NCBI RefSeq assembly: GCF_009796825.1
Contig: NZ_CP047030.1
Coordinates: 1,897,501 to 1,961,500, forward strand
Direction of reading: 5' to 3'
Length of the DNA: 64,000 nucleotides
Source: Algibacter sp. L3A6
GTDB lineage: Bacteria; Bacteroidota; Bacteroidia; Flavobacteriales; Flavobacteriaceae
Below are positions 28,101 through 37,492 of the stretch, piece after piece. Position 1 is the stretch's first letter. Each line of letters starts with the position of its first letter. A program made the translations under genes and the position numbers. Below the pieces are notes generated by a model, which saw only the letters and a program-made list of their open reading frames with translations, did no database searches and was not told where the DNA came from.

Positions 28101-31100
28101 GCTGCCGATGGTATTGATGCTGTAGAAGCTAGAGATAGTTGGGCGGGTATAACACGCCAGTTAACTTCAACAGATTTTGAACAACAAAACGTGGAATATA
28201 TCGAGTTTTGGTTACAAGATCCTTTTCAAGAAAACCAAACTAATCCAGGAGGTAAACTAGTTTTTAACTTGGGGAATATCTCGGAAGATATTATAAAAGA
28301 TGGTAGAAAGTTATATGAAAATGGATTGCCTGATGATGGTAATATCGATTTGCTTCAAAAAACAGCTTGGGGAACGGTAGTGCCTCAAAATCAATCTTTA
28401 ATCTATGCATTCGATTCTACGGGAGATGAGCGTACCAATCAAGATGTTGGTTACGATGGATATCCAGATTCTGGAGAAACACCGGTAATTGCCGACGATC
28501 CAGAACTTACCGCAATCTATAATAACTACAGTGGTTTAGATGATCCTGCAAATGATAACTACGAGTATTTTTTAAACGCCGAAGGAGATATTTTTGATCG
28601 TTATAAAAAATATAATGGGGTTGAAGGCAACACACCAGACACATTTAGTGATACCGACCGTGGTGCTAATACTCAACCTGATGTAGAAGATATTAATCGT
28701 GATAATACCATGAACACGATTGATAGTTATTATGAATATGAATTAGATATTCAGCCACAATATTTACCAAAATCAAGTGCGGAATTTGATAATATTTCAG
28801 ATGCCAATCCTTTAAAAGAATATTTAAGAGATTTTAAAGATCAACCTAGAACGTTGCCAAACGGAGAAAGTGTTAATGTAAGATGGTACCAAATTAGAAT
28901 TCCTGTTGAAGGGAATGATAGAGTTGCTGTTGGAGGTATTAGTGATTTACGTTCGGTACGTTTTTCAAGAATATATCTAAAAGATTTTGTTCAACCTACT
29001 ATTTTTCGTTTTGGAACTTTAGATCTAGTTAGAAGTGATTGGCGTCGATACGCACAGACTTTGAACGATGATATACCTTACGATTCGAGTATTGATTTTT
29101 CTGTTGAAATTATTGGTACCATTGAAAACGATGGAAGTTATGAGAGACCTCCGGGAATTGAACCAGAAGAACTTTATAATAACAATACGGTAGTTGAGCA
29201 AAATGAACAGTCGTTGGTGCTTAAGGCTTGTGGTTTAGAAGCAGAAGACTCTAGAGCAGTTTATAAAAATGTAAGTTTTGATATGCGCCAGTATAAGCGT
29301 TTAAGAATGTTTATGCATGCCGATGATGATGACTCTGGCAATTTAGATGATGAAGAGTTAGTTGGATTTATTAGAATGGGTAATGATTTAACAGAGAATT
29401 ACTATCAAATAGAAATTCCATTACAGGTTTCTCAATCTACTACAAGAGATGGCTTGTGGCCAACAGCTAATGAAATTAATATTCCTATTGAGATTTTAGG
29501 GAAAGTTAAAGCTCAAGGGATTTCAGATATGTCTTTGGCTAACGAAGATCCAACATTCTATGATGTTATAGGGGATGATATTCAAATAGTGTCCGATGAA
29601 TTTAGTGGCTATACACTAGGGCAACATCGTGTAGGTATTAAAGGAAATCCAAATTTTGGAGACATTAGAACCCTTATGGTCGGTGTTAAAAATATTTCTA
29701 GTGATAAAGGTGATGTTTGTGGAGCTGTTTGGTTTAACGAAATGCGCTTGTCTGATATGGATAATGAAGGTGGTTGGGCTGCTGTAGTAAGTATGGATAC
29801 CAACTTTGCAGATTTTGCTAGTATTAGTGCTACAGGAAGTCAAAGCACCTCTGGTTTTGGTGCATTAGAGCAAGGGCCGAGTCAACGTAGTTTAGAAGAC
29901 GTTAAGCAATACGATGTTGTTACTAATGTTAACGTGGGGCAGTTGTTACCTAAAAAATGGGGTATTCAAATACCATTTAATTACGGGCAAAGTGAAGAAT
30001 TAATTACGCCAAAATACGATCAATTCTACGAAGATTTAACTTTAGATTCTAGATTAGACGCTGCCGTAACTGAAGTGGATAAAGATAAAATTAAAAAGCA
30101 ATCTGAAGATTATACCAAACGCCAAAGTATTAATTTAATTGGTGTTCGAAAGAATAGAACAGGTGAAGCAAAGCCACGTTTTTACGATGTAGAGAATGTT
30201 ACTTTAAATTATTCTTATAATAAAGTAGAACATCGCGATTTCGAAATAGAAAATTCAGTTAGTAAAACAGTGCGTGTTGGTGCAAATTATGCGCATAACT
30301 TCAACCCAGTTACTATTCAACCTTTTAAAAAGAACGATTCTTTATTTACCGGAAAATATTGGAAGATTTTAAAAGATTTCAACTTAAACCTGTTGCCTTC
30401 TAGTTTTACAATTAATACAGATTTAAATCGTCAGTTTAATAGACAAAAATTTAGAGATGCCGATTTATCGGATGGATCAAATATTGAAATTGAAGAATTG
30501 TTTAGAAGAAATTATACTTTCGATTTTCAGTATACTGTAAATTACAATTTAACCGAGTCGCTTCAGTTTAACTTTACAGCTTCTAACAATAACATTGTTC
30601 GTAATTATTTTCAAGATAATATTATTAATGGTGAGCAAGATCCAACGCTTGATGTTTGGGATGGTTTTTTAGATTTTGGAGATCCAAACAGGCAAATGCA
30701 AAACCTTGGATTAACCTATCAATTACCACTTAATAAAATTCCAGTATTTAGTTTTGTTAATGCTACTTACCAATATACGGGTAACTTTCAATGGCAAAAA
30801 GGATCAGATTTATATGGTAGTCTTGAACTAGATGGCGAAACTTACGATTTGGGTAACACCATTCAAAATGCCAATACGCATAATATTAATACATCTTTTG
30901 ATATGAATAAGTTGTATAAATATATTGGGTTAGTTAAAAAGCCAATTAGACGTGTGCGAACAAGAACAACGGGGCCTCCAACTGGTAAATCGTCTGCAAA
31001 AGATAAAAAGCAACCTAAAGTTAAAAGTCAATCGACTACCAAGTTATTAAATGCAGGTATAGATATACTAACATCGGTTAAAAGGGTACAATTTAATTAC

Positions 31101-32420
31101 TCTGAAAATAATGGTACATATTTACCAGGTTACACGCAAACACCTGGTTTCTTAGGGACACTTAAACCTACTTTTGGTTATACTTTTGGTAGCCAAGCTG
31201 ACATTAGAAGTTTAGCGGCAAGAAACGGTTGGCTTACGGTTTATCAAGATTTTAATCAACAATTTACATCTACTAATACGAAACAGTTAGATGTTTCTGC
31301 AAGTTTAGAGCCTGTAAAGGATTTAAAAATTGATATTGTAGGTAATAGAACTTATTATAAAAACTTCACCGAAAATTATAGAGTAGATGTTAATAACGAT
31401 AACCAATACATTGGGTTAACACCAAACACATTTGGGAATTTTAATATATCTACACTTTTAATTAAAACAGCTTTTAGTAAAAGTGATGAAACAGTATCCG
31501 ATGCTTTTAACGATTTTAGAAGTAACCGACTTATTATTGCGCGCCGTTTAGCGGCTCAAAATGGAGCAGATGTAAACGATTTAGATGACGAAGGTTATCC
31601 AAAAGGTTTTGGTAAAAATAGTCAAAACGTATTGCTGCCAGCATTTTTAGCGGCATATGCAGGTACAGATGCAAGCAAAGTAAACATGAGCGCTTTTAGA
31701 GATGTTCCAATACCTAACTGGGATTTAAAATATTCTGGTTTCATGAAAATGGCATGGTTTAAAAAGCGTTTTAAACGTTTTTCATTAACACATGGTTACC
31801 GCTCTACATATACTATTAACCAGTTTCAGACTAATTTAGATTATAATGAAGTAGATTTCTCTCTGCCTTATGATGATCAGCCAGATGATACTAAAGATCA
31901 GTCTGGGAATTATAAAAGCGAGCGTTTGTTTAGTAATATAAACCTAACGGAAATGTTTAGCCCTTTAGTAAGAATAGATATGGAAATGAAAAACTCTGTA
32001 AAAATTCTAGCTGAAATTAAAAAGGACCGTTTGATATCCTTAAGTTTCGATAATAATTTAATGACGGAGATTATTGGTAACGAATTCATTTTAGGTTTAG
32101 GGTATAGAATTAAAGATTTAAGAATTAGATCGAATCTAGCTGGACCGCAAAAACGTATTGTTAGCGATTTAAACATGAAAGCAGATATATCTATTCGTGA
32201 TAATAAAACAATTATTCGTTATTTAGATTTAGAAAATAATCAAGTTACTTCGGGTCAAACCATTTGGGGATTAAAATATTCGGCCGATTATGCCTTCAGT
32301 AAAAACCTAACGGGTATCTTTTATTTCGATTATTCATTCTCTGAATACGCTATTTCTACTGCGTTTCCATTAACAACTATTCGTTCTGGTTTTACCATTA
32401 GATATAATTTTGGGAATTAA
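25191..32420 (+). CDS. sprA: T9SS outer-membrane translocon SprA (Sov)
   Basis: SprA is the giant outer-membrane channel through which type IX secretion cargo leaves the cell. It is required for gliding and for secretion of T9SS proteins such as the lamin-tail protein at 37590. At 2409 residues it has the usual length. A signal peptide ends near CFSVISWGQEK. The rest is rich in beta strands, with Asn/Asp-rich loops and repeated blocks such as EYTPTEDDILQKIEVGNVSMP and FDFDQRISLSLLGKVG. The last residue is Asn after strand-like FTIRYNFG. The start is a TTG at 25191, needed to include a complete signal peptide. It starts 6 bp after ruvA. Confidence 0.95.
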   Translation: MRRTNLYFYKSIKHVAFLLAMLCFSVISWGQEKEQDSVKKGYQQGEIKTSRPNSIESKYTYDALTDRYIYTEKIGKFNINYPVILTPKEYYALVSKQNLSSYYKEKVDAFSGKKEGADEAQKNLLPEFYVKSDFFESIFGGSTIEVIPQGSVEMDLGVLFSKQDNPSFSPRNRSNFTFDFDQRISLSLLGKVGTRLQINANYDTQSTFDFQNLIKLEYTPTEDDILQKIEVGNVSMPLNSSLITGAQSLFGVKAQLQFGKTTITGVFSEQRSESNTVVAQSGGTLEDFELFIRDYDENRHFFLAQYFRDNYDKALKTYPYLDTRGLQITRIEVWITNRSNRTDNVRNIVALQDLGESDKVYSGVNVFGGPGALPRNSNNAFDPTKITQSGPTSQLNSSIRDVATIKSGIEVSGTNEGFDYSTLENARKLTESSEYNVNTELGYISLNQRLNSDEVLAVAFQYTIGGEVYQVGEFANDGVSATDVTTNTNGDVTQVVNSNLVVKLLKSSITNVDLPIWDLMMKNIYDTGAYNLSSEDFKLNIFYNEASPLNYITPVGTTDFPDPLPGDKPLNEQPLLRVFNLDKLNYNNDPQTSGDGFFDFVEGITVLSQNGQIIFPNAEPFGEYLFDVLGGGDYENDGSYNENQEKYVYDVLYKSTKTKALDENEKNKFKLKGRYKSSGGDGISIGGFNLSPGSVRVTAGGRVLVEGIDYTVNYQLGQVQILDESLKASNTPIEVSTENNAVFGQQTKRFTGINVEHKFNENFVLGGTFLNLNERPITQKANYGTEPINNTIIGFNGNYATKVPFLTRLVNKLPNIDTDAESNFSVRGEVAYLLPGSPSGTDLNGEATSYIDDFEGSQNSIDLRSQQSWFLSSRPVGLNTPTNGNEDDNGIQNGYQRAMLNWYSIDPVFYTSQRPDDITDEDMSSLYTSRVFINELFPDRDLVQGQNSVIYTLDLAYYPQERGPYNYDPAAADGIDAVEARDSWAGITRQLTSTDFEQQNVEYIEFWLQDPFQENQTNPGGKLVFNLGNISEDIIKDGRKLYENGLPDDGNIDLLQKTAWGTVVPQNQSLIYAFDSTGDERTNQDVGYDGYPDSGETPVIADDPELTAIYNNYSGLDDPANDNYEYFLNAEGDIFDRYKKYNGVEGNTPDTFSDTDRGANTQPDVEDINRDNTMNTIDSYYEYELDIQPQYLPKSSAEFDNISDANPLKEYLRDFKDQPRTLPNGESVNVRWYQIRIPVEGNDRVAVGGISDLRSVRFSRIYLKDFVQPTIFRFGTLDLVRSDWRRYAQTLNDDIPYDSSIDFSVEIIGTIENDGSYERPPGIEPEELYNNNTVVEQNEQSLVLKACGLEAEDSRAVYKNVSFDMRQYKRLRMFMHADDDDSGNLDDEELVGFIRMGNDLTENYYQIEIPLQVSQSTTRDGLWPTANEINIPIEILGKVKAQGISDMSLANEDPTFYDVIGDDIQIVSDEFSGYTLGQHRVGIKGNPNFGDIRTLMVGVKNISSDKGDVCGAVWFNEMRLSDMDNEGGWAAVVSMDTNFADFASISATGSQSTSGFGALEQGPSQRSLEDVKQYDVVTNVNVGQLLPKKWGIQIPFNYGQSEELITPKYDQFYEDLTLDSRLDAAVTEVDKDKIKKQSEDYTKRQSINLIGVRKNRTGEAKPRFYDVENVTLNYSYNKVEHRDFEIENSVSKTVRVGANYAHNFNPVTIQPFKKNDSLFTGKYWKILKDFNLNLLPSSFTINTDLNRQFNRQKFRDADLSDGSNIEIEELFRRNYTFDFQYTVNYNLTESLQFNFTASNNNIVRNYFQDNIINGEQDPTLDVWDGFLDFGDPNRQMQNLGLTYQLPLNKIPVFSFVNATYQYTGNFQWQKGSDLYGSLELDGETYDLGNTIQNANTHNINTSFDMNKLYKYIGLVKKPIRRVRTRTTGPPTGKSSAKDKKQPKVKSQSTTKLLNAGIDILTSVKRVQFNYSENNGTYLPGYTQTPGFLGTLKPTFGYTFGSQADIRSLAARNGWLTVYQDFNQQFTSTNTKQLDVSASLEPVKDLKIDIVGNRTYYKNFTENYRVDVNNDNQYIGLTPNTFGNFNISTLLIKTAFSKSDETVSDAFNDFRSNRLIIARRLAAQNGADVNDLDDEGYPKGFGKNSQNVLLPAFLAAYAGTDASKVNMSAFRDVPIPNWDLKYSGFMKMAWFKKRFKRFSLTHGYRSTYTINQFQTNLDYNEVDFSLPYDDQPDDTKDQSGNYKSERLFSNINLTEMFSPLVRIDMEMKNSVKILAEIKKDRLISLSFDNNLMTEIIGNEFILGLGYRIKDLRIRSNLAGPQKRIVSDLNMKADISIRDNKTIIRYLDLENNQVTSGQTIWGLKYSADYAFSKNLTGIFYFDYSFSEYAISTAFPLTTIRSGFTIRYNFGN

Positions 32421-32431
32421 CAACTAATCTA

Positions 32432-32462
32432 TTTGAAAATCAATATTGAATAAATACATTTG
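32432..32462 (+). promoter_or_regulatory. Consensus promoter for gcvH-vanZ (TTTG-N19-TACATTTG)
   Basis: TTTG at 32432-32435 is followed after exactly 19 nt by TACATTTG at 32455-32462, the full Bacteroidota -33/-7 pattern, 57 bp before gcvH. A second -7-like box (TAGTTTTG) is at 32480-32487. Confidence 0.7.
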
Positions 32463-32519
32463 TGAAAACTTATAAAGATTAGTTTTGCATATTAATCGTA
32501 TTTAATAAATAAAAATAAA

Positions 32520-32900
32520 ATGAATATTCCATCAGAATTAAAGTACACAAAAGACCACGAGTGGATAAAGGTTGACGGCGATGTTGTGACAATTGGTATT
32601 ACCGATTTTGCACAAAGTGAGCTAGGCGATATTGTTTATGTTGAAGTAGAAACTCTTGACGAAACTTTAGAAGCTGAAGAAGTTTTTGGAACGGTAGAAG
32701 CTGTAAAAACAGTTTCAGATTTATTTTTACCAGTTTCAGGTGAAATTATAGAGTTTAATGAAGCTTTAGAAGATGAACCAGAAAATGTAAATACAGATCC
32801 TTATGGAGCTGGATGGATGATTAAAGTAAAATGTTCTGATGTTTCTCAAATCGATGGGTTAATGTCTGCAGACGATTATAAAGCATTAATTGGTGCTTAA
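32520..32900 (+). CDS. gcvH: Glycine cleavage system H protein
   Basis: GcvH is the lipoyl carrier that shuttles the aminomethyl group between the P, T and L proteins of the glycine cleavage system. The 126-residue protein has the standard start YTKDHEWIKVDGD, the ITDFAQSELGDIVYVE strand, and the lipoylated lysine in TVEAVKTVSDL (Lys63). The C-terminus (YGAGWMIKVK) is also typical. The other gcv genes are not in the window. The last eight bases overlap the start of the next gene. Confidence 0.96.
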   Translation: MNIPSELKYTKDHEWIKVDGDVVTIGITDFAQSELGDIVYVEVETLDETLEAEEVFGTVEAVKTVSDLFLPVSGEIIEFNEALEDEPENVNTDPYGAGWMIKVKCSDVSQIDGLMSADDYKALIGA

Positions 32901-33270
32901 AAAATCGGCAATAGTCTTAGCGGTATTATATACTGTTGCTTTGGCAGCAGCTTGTTTAATGTCTCTTAAAGATATGCCAAAAGTAAATGTTTCGAATGGA
33001 GATAAAATTTTCCATTTTGGAGCTTATGTAGTTTTTACTATTTTGTGGTATGCTGCTTTTATTTTCAACTTTAAGTTGGAAAAAATGAAAGCTTTATTAT
33101 ATGCAACTGTATTTGCTGTTGTTTTTGGTATAGTTATTGAGGTATTACAAGATACTATGACTGACTATCGCGCCATGGATATCTATGATGTAGTAGCAAA
33201 CTCCTTGGGAGCATTACTCACAGCTTTGATATTGTGGCGAATAAACAAATTACAAGTTAAAAAGCAATAA
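32893..33270 (+). CDS. VanZ-like small membrane protein
   Basis: The 125-residue protein has four hydrophobic helices and the VanZ-family features DKIFHFGAYVVFTILWYAAF and EVLQDTMTDYRAMDIYDVVANSLGALL. The family role is poorly known; VanZ itself gives low-level teicoplanin resistance. I choose the GTG at 32893 as start. It overlaps the gcvH stop by 8 nt and gives MLKKSAIVLAVLY, a clean first helix. A TTG one codon earlier also opens the frame. The overlap indicates translational coupling to gcvH. Confidence 0.8.
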   Translation: MLKKSAIVLAVLYTVALAAACLMSLKDMPKVNVSNGDKIFHFGAYVVFTILWYAAFIFNFKLEKMKALLYATVFAVVFGIVIEVLQDTMTDYRAMDIYDVVANSLGALLTALILWRINKLQVKKQ

Positions 33271-33331
33271 AGACTTGTTTTTTTGACAAATAAATAGTTA
33301 TTTTAGCAATCTTGATAAACTAATTAAATTT

Positions 33332-34051
33332 ATGGAACCTAAAAAAAATCCTAAAGCAAATGTTGGACGTAATAGTTCACTGTATTTTGCAATCGGCTTA
33401 GCGTTAATGTTATTCTTAACGAACTATGCTATTAATTTCAAAACTTATGATGACGTAATTACCGATATAGGAGTGGTAAGTATGGACGAAATAGAAGAGG
33501 AAGAAATTCCAATTACTAATCTAATGCAAACGCCTCCACCACCGCCACCGCCACCAGCAGCTCCAGATGTTATCGAGATTGTTGAAGATGAAGTGGAAAT
33601 CGAAGAAACTATTATAGAATCTACAGAGGTTGATCAAGAAACAGAAATTGTTGAGGTTGAAGAAATAGAAGTTGCAGAGGTTGATGAAGATATCGAAGTA
33701 CCTTTTGCTGTTATTGAAAACGTGCCTGTTTTTCCAGGTTGCGAAAAAGGTAACAACGCAGCTAAAAAAGCTTGTATGTCTGAAAAAATTCAAAAATTCG
33801 TTACTAAAAAGTTCAATACTGAATTAGCTAGTGAATTAGGTTTATCAGGAAGACAACGTATCAACGTAATCTTCAAAATCGACAAAACAGGAAATGTTGT
33901 TGGAGTTCGCTCAAGAGCACCACACCCAGGTTTAGAAAAAGAAGCAGCACGTGTTATTAACATGTTGCCTAAAATGAAACCAGGTATGCAACGTGGAAAA
34001 GCAGTAACAGTACCTTACTCTTTACCTATTGTATTCCAAGTTCAAGATTAA
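33332..34051 (+). CDS. TonB-family energy transducer
   Basis: The 239-residue protein has the TonB layout: a short cytoplasmic N-terminus, one membrane helix (about 19-37, SLYFAIGLALMLFLTNYAI), and a periplasmic stretch with eight prolines in a row (about 68-75) and many Glu/Val repeats. The C-terminal domain starts near VENVPVFPGCEKG and ends VTVPYSLPIVFQVQ. Two cysteines in that domain (PGCEKG and KKACMSEK) are shared with the next two genes. Such proteins pass proton-motive energy to TonB-dependent receptors such as SusC, but the specific partner is unknown. It follows the VanZ-like gene by 61 bp and ends with a strong terminator. Confidence 0.85.
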   Translation: MEPKKNPKANVGRNSSLYFAIGLALMLFLTNYAINFKTYDDVITDIGVVSMDEIEEEEIPITNLMQTPPPPPPPPAAPDVIEIVEDEVEIEETIIESTEVDQETEIVEVEEIEVAEVDEDIEVPFAVIENVPVFPGCEKGNNAAKKACMSEKIQKFVTKKFNTELASELGLSGRQRINVIFKIDKTGNVVGVRSRAPHPGLEKEAARVINMLPKMKPGMQRGKAVTVPYSLPIVFQVQD

Positions 34052-34090
34052 ATTTCTTTGTAGCTGTTAAACAACAGCACAATAAATATA

Positions 34091-34127
34091 AAATCCCGTT
34101 ACATTTCTGTAGCGGGATTTCTTTTTT
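34091..34127 (+). terminator. Terminator after the first TonB gene
   Basis: A perfect stem AAATCCCG(TTACA) / (TGTAG)CGGGATTT with a 4-nt loop is followed by CTTTTTT. Confidence 0.9.
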
Positions 34128-34179
34128 GGTATGCTTATTGCAACTTTATCATAATATTAACATTTAAATTTTAATAATT

Positions 34180-34971
34180 ATGAGTAATCCAAAGAAAACT
34201 CACGAACTCATTCGGCAAAATGAGCAAATCGTGAAAAAATCGCAAAAGCATGATGCAAATTTACAAAAAAACTCTACGCTTTACTTTCAGGTGGGCTTAA
34301 TCATCTGTTTATTTATGGTGTATGGTCTTCTTGAAATGAAGTTTGAGTCGGAAATTCCCAAAGAAAGTAGTTTCAATTTTGATCCCGAACCTGAGGAGAT
34401 TCGAATTGAAAACTTCAAAATTTATGTCGAACCAGTAAGAGAGGTTCAACCAGAACCTAAAAAATCGACTAAATTAATTGATAAGGTAGAAGAAATTGAT
34501 AATGATGCGCCGCTTGAAGAAGCTATGAATATTAAAACGGCCGATCAGAACACAACGTCTAAACCTATTGCTATTGGAGATATTATAGTTGAAGGTCCAC
34601 CAGTTGATCAGCCTCCAGTAGATTTTGTTAGCGTTGAAGAAGTGCCTGTTTATCCGGGATGCGAAAACAAAAAAACAAACTTAGATAAACGTAAATGTAT
34701 GTCTGAGAAAATAACAAAGTTGGTTCAGAGAAAATTTGATACTAATTTAGGTAGCGAGCTTGGTTTGTCTGGAAAACAAGTGATTAGAACTCAGTTTAAA
34801 ATTGATAAAACAGGCCATGTTACCGATATTAAAACTCGAGGAACTCATCCTGATTTAGAGAAAGAAGCAGAACGTGTTATTAATAACATTCCGGAAATGA
34901 CACCGGGAAAGCAACGTGACAAAAATGTAGGTGTTATTTATACCTTACCAATAGTGTTTAGTGTGCAGTAG
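34180..34971 (+). CDS. TonB-family protein, second paralogue
   Basis: This 263-residue paralogue of the preceding gene has a long charged N-terminus, one membrane helix (about 32-48, TLYFQVGLIICLFMVYG), an acidic linker and a TonB-type C-terminal domain. That domain starts at VEEVPVYPGCENK and is very similar to the one at 33332, including SELGLSGKQ and FKIDKTGHV. The poly-proline run is absent: only scattered EPEP and PPV segments occur. The two genes look like a tandem duplication with diverged linkers. A near-perfect palindrome follows the stop codon. Confidence 0.82.
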   Translation: MSNPKKTHELIRQNEQIVKKSQKHDANLQKNSTLYFQVGLIICLFMVYGLLEMKFESEIPKESSFNFDPEPEEIRIENFKIYVEPVREVQPEPKKSTKLIDKVEEIDNDAPLEEAMNIKTADQNTTSKPIAIGDIIVEGPPVDQPPVDFVSVEEVPVYPGCENKKTNLDKRKCMSEKITKLVQRKFDTNLGSELGLSGKQVIRTQFKIDKTGHVTDIKTRGTHPDLEKEAERVINNIPEMTPGKQRDKNVGVIYTLPIVFSVQ

Positions 34972-34995
34972 TAAAATACTCAATAAAATGATCTA

Positions 34996-35027
34996 AAAGC
35001 CGTTAACCTATATAGGTTAACGGCTTT
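34996..35027 (+). terminator. Perfect 32-bp palindrome after the second TonB gene
   Basis: The sequence from AAAGCCGTTAACC to its exact complement (34996-35027) can form a long hairpin, but no T tract follows. It may still terminate, or act in both directions. Confidence 0.6.
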
Positions 35028-35131
35028 GTAGTTAAAAAGGAACTCTTGGAGTTGACGTGAAGAGTATAAAAAATATAGTATCTTTCGAGCTTAAATATAT
35101 TTTATACTATTTATCAATCCTCAATTAAGTG

Positions 35132-37231
35132 ATGAAGCAATTTCTTTTCCTAGTTTTCATTTTGGCTCAATGTGTTGGTTATACTCAAGGCAATCCGTAT
35201 TCGGAAAAGCCTCCTCTGTTTCCAGCGTGTGATAGTATTTCATTCAGTAAACAACAAAAATGTTTCGATAACCAAGTACATGCACACATCTATAATAGTT
35301 TTAAGGTACCTGTAAGAGTTGAAAACGAAAAATATAAAGGAGAAGTTGTGGTTCTTTTTGAAGTGGATACAACGGGTCAGTTTCAGGTGATGTATGTTGA
35401 TGCTGTCTATAATGAATTGAAGGAAGAGGCTAAGCGTGTGTTTTCAAGTCTTCCAAAAATTAAACCAGCCACTTATAGTGGTCGTGCTACGTTTAAGCAA
35501 TATTCTCTTCAAATTAAAATTCCTTTGGTTGATGCTAGTTTTGAGAGCGTAGAAGATGAAACGGTTAATCCAATTTCTAAGTTAGAGCAACAAGCTAAGC
35601 AAGAATTTGATAAGGTTAATAAAGATTTAAAGGACTTTGAGAATAAAGCTTATAACAGTCAATTAAATATTCAGTTTACCCATAGCGATTATGCTAAGTT
35701 TGATAGGCAAATGAATGTTGTAGGTACCAATAGCCACACGGCATCAAAACCTTTTGTTTATGATGATGTGGCAAGTTATTACGATTTTGAAGCAGAAAAA
35801 GAAGCTCTACAGCGTGAAACTGAAACTTGGGCCGGACAAAAACTTTGGAACGAGCATTTGGTGCAATTGCAAAGTGACGATTATTGGTTTACAATAGATC
35901 CTATTTTCGATTTAGAAGTTGGTAAAGATACCGATGCCGAGTTTAGTTCTACATATAATAATACCCGAGGGTTTTTGGTTCAAGGTGGTTTGGGAGAGAA
36001 GTTTAATTTCTATGCGGCAGTTTTTGAAAGTCAAGGGCGTTTCGCAGATTATGTAAATAGATATGCTGAAAGTTTAAAAGCCTTCGGACCCGATCCGGCT
36101 ATTATTCCTGGGCGTGGTATTGCTAAAAGATTTAAAACAGATTCTTACGATTATCCTGTTGCGGAAGCTTACATGTCTTATGCGCCTGCAAAATTTGTAA
36201 ATATTCAATTTGGGCATGGTAAAAATTTTATAGGTGATGGTTATCGTTCGTTATTATTGAGTGATGTTGCTAGTCCGCACCCATTCCTTAAATTAAACAC
36301 CAAATTTTGGAAAATAAAATATACCAATACTTGGATGTGGTTAAAAGATGTACGCCCTGAAGTTACTGAAGATGGAGCATTTCTAACGAAATATATGGCT
36401 AACCATTATTTAAGCTGGAATGTCTCGAAGCGATTTAATCTTGGATTATTTGAATCGGTAATTTGGAGTAACACTAATAATCGAGGCTTTGATGTTAATT
36501 ATTTAAACCCTATTATTTTTTATAGAGCTATAGAGTTTGAGACGGGACAAGATGCGGGAAATGCTGTTATAGGTGCTACCGCAAAATATAAGTGGAATGA
36601 TAATGTAAATTTATATAGCCAATTTGTGTTAGATGAATTTTCTTTAGCTGATGTAAAAGCAGGGGAGAGAAGTTGGAAAAACAAGTTTGGATATCAATTG
36701 GGCGTTAAGTATTTTAATGCTTTTAAGGTTGAAAACTTACTGCTTCAATTTGAATATAATCGCATTCGTCCTTACACATATTCGCATAACACGATAGCCA
36801 CAAATTACGGACATAATAATCAGTCTATGGCACATTTGTGGGGAGCGAACTTTAGTGAAGCTATATTTATTGGTCGTTATCATTATAAACGCTGGTTTGC
36901 CGATGCGAAGTTAATTTTTGGTGTGCGTGGTTTAGATTTTAATGATGATACAGATGGGTTTAGTTATGGCGCTGATATCTATAAAAACTACAATGATCGT
37001 CCATTCGATTCTGGAGTAGAAGTAGGGCAGGGAATTAAAACCAACGTTTTTAACGGGAATTTGCAAGCTGGTTATGTTATTAATCCGGCATCGAACATGA
37101 AGGTGTTTACGGATATTACAGTTAGAAATTTTAATCCAGAGGCAACTACAGCCACCACGTCTAAAAATAGTACAGTTTGGTTTAACTTCGGAATTAGAAC
37201 GGATTTGTTTAATTGGTATTTCGATTATTAA
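35132..37231 (+). CDS. remB: RemB-like gliding motility outer-membrane protein
   Basis: The 699-residue secreted protein (signal peptide ending near VGYTQGNP) matches what I recall as gliding motility protein RemB. The first ~130 residues contain a TonB-C-like domain (PPLFPACDSISF, EVDTTGQF, KPATYSGRATFKQYSLQI) related to the two upstream genes. The remainder looks like a beta-barrel, with the GHGKNFIGDGYRSLLLSD motif similar to Wzi-type outer-membrane lectins. It ends in aromatic strands (WFNFGIRTDLFNWYFDY) as barrels do. The start is the ATG at 35132; a GTG directly before it also opens the frame. Function in this organism is inferred from the family only. Confidence 0.75.
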   Translation: MKQFLFLVFILAQCVGYTQGNPYSEKPPLFPACDSISFSKQQKCFDNQVHAHIYNSFKVPVRVENEKYKGEVVVLFEVDTTGQFQVMYVDAVYNELKEEAKRVFSSLPKIKPATYSGRATFKQYSLQIKIPLVDASFESVEDETVNPISKLEQQAKQEFDKVNKDLKDFENKAYNSQLNIQFTHSDYAKFDRQMNVVGTNSHTASKPFVYDDVASYYDFEAEKEALQRETETWAGQKLWNEHLVQLQSDDYWFTIDPIFDLEVGKDTDAEFSSTYNNTRGFLVQGGLGEKFNFYAAVFESQGRFADYVNRYAESLKAFGPDPAIIPGRGIAKRFKTDSYDYPVAEAYMSYAPAKFVNIQFGHGKNFIGDGYRSLLLSDVASPHPFLKLNTKFWKIKYTNTWMWLKDVRPEVTEDGAFLTKYMANHYLSWNVSKRFNLGLFESVIWSNTNNRGFDVNYLNPIIFYRAIEFETGQDAGNAVIGATAKYKWNDNVNLYSQFVLDEFSLADVKAGERSWKNKFGYQLGVKYFNAFKVENLLLQFEYNRIRPYTYSHNTIATNYGHNNQSMAHLWGANFSEAIFIGRYHYKRWFADAKLIFGVRGLDFNDDTDGFSYGADIYKNYNDRPFDSGVEVGQGIKTNVFNGNLQAGYVINPASNMKVFTDITVRNFNPEATTATTSKNSTVWFNFGIRTDLFNWYFDY

Positions 37232-37492
37232 TCTTCGTCAAAACAAGTAGTATTCTTTTCATTTTATCGATAATCTAGGGTTTCGATGTCTTTTCTTGTG
37301 GTTTATTTTATCACGAGACCCTTTGTTAGGTGTTGAGTTTTGGTCTTTCTTGTAGTTAAGTGGCACTGCATGAGTACTTTATTTTTCTATGAGTAATTGT
37401 TTTTTATGTAAATGAAATCTGGTTTTTGGATTTTTATGTGTGGGATTTTTACCATAAAAGATGTTTAATTACCAAACTTTCTGTTAAAATAA
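37232..37492. other. Intergenic stretch without recognised gene
   Basis: This is the AT-rich gap between the RemB-like gene and the alginate locus. I see no open frame, RNA or clear hairpin. The regulated promoter of the next gene starts at 37493. Confidence 0.5.
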
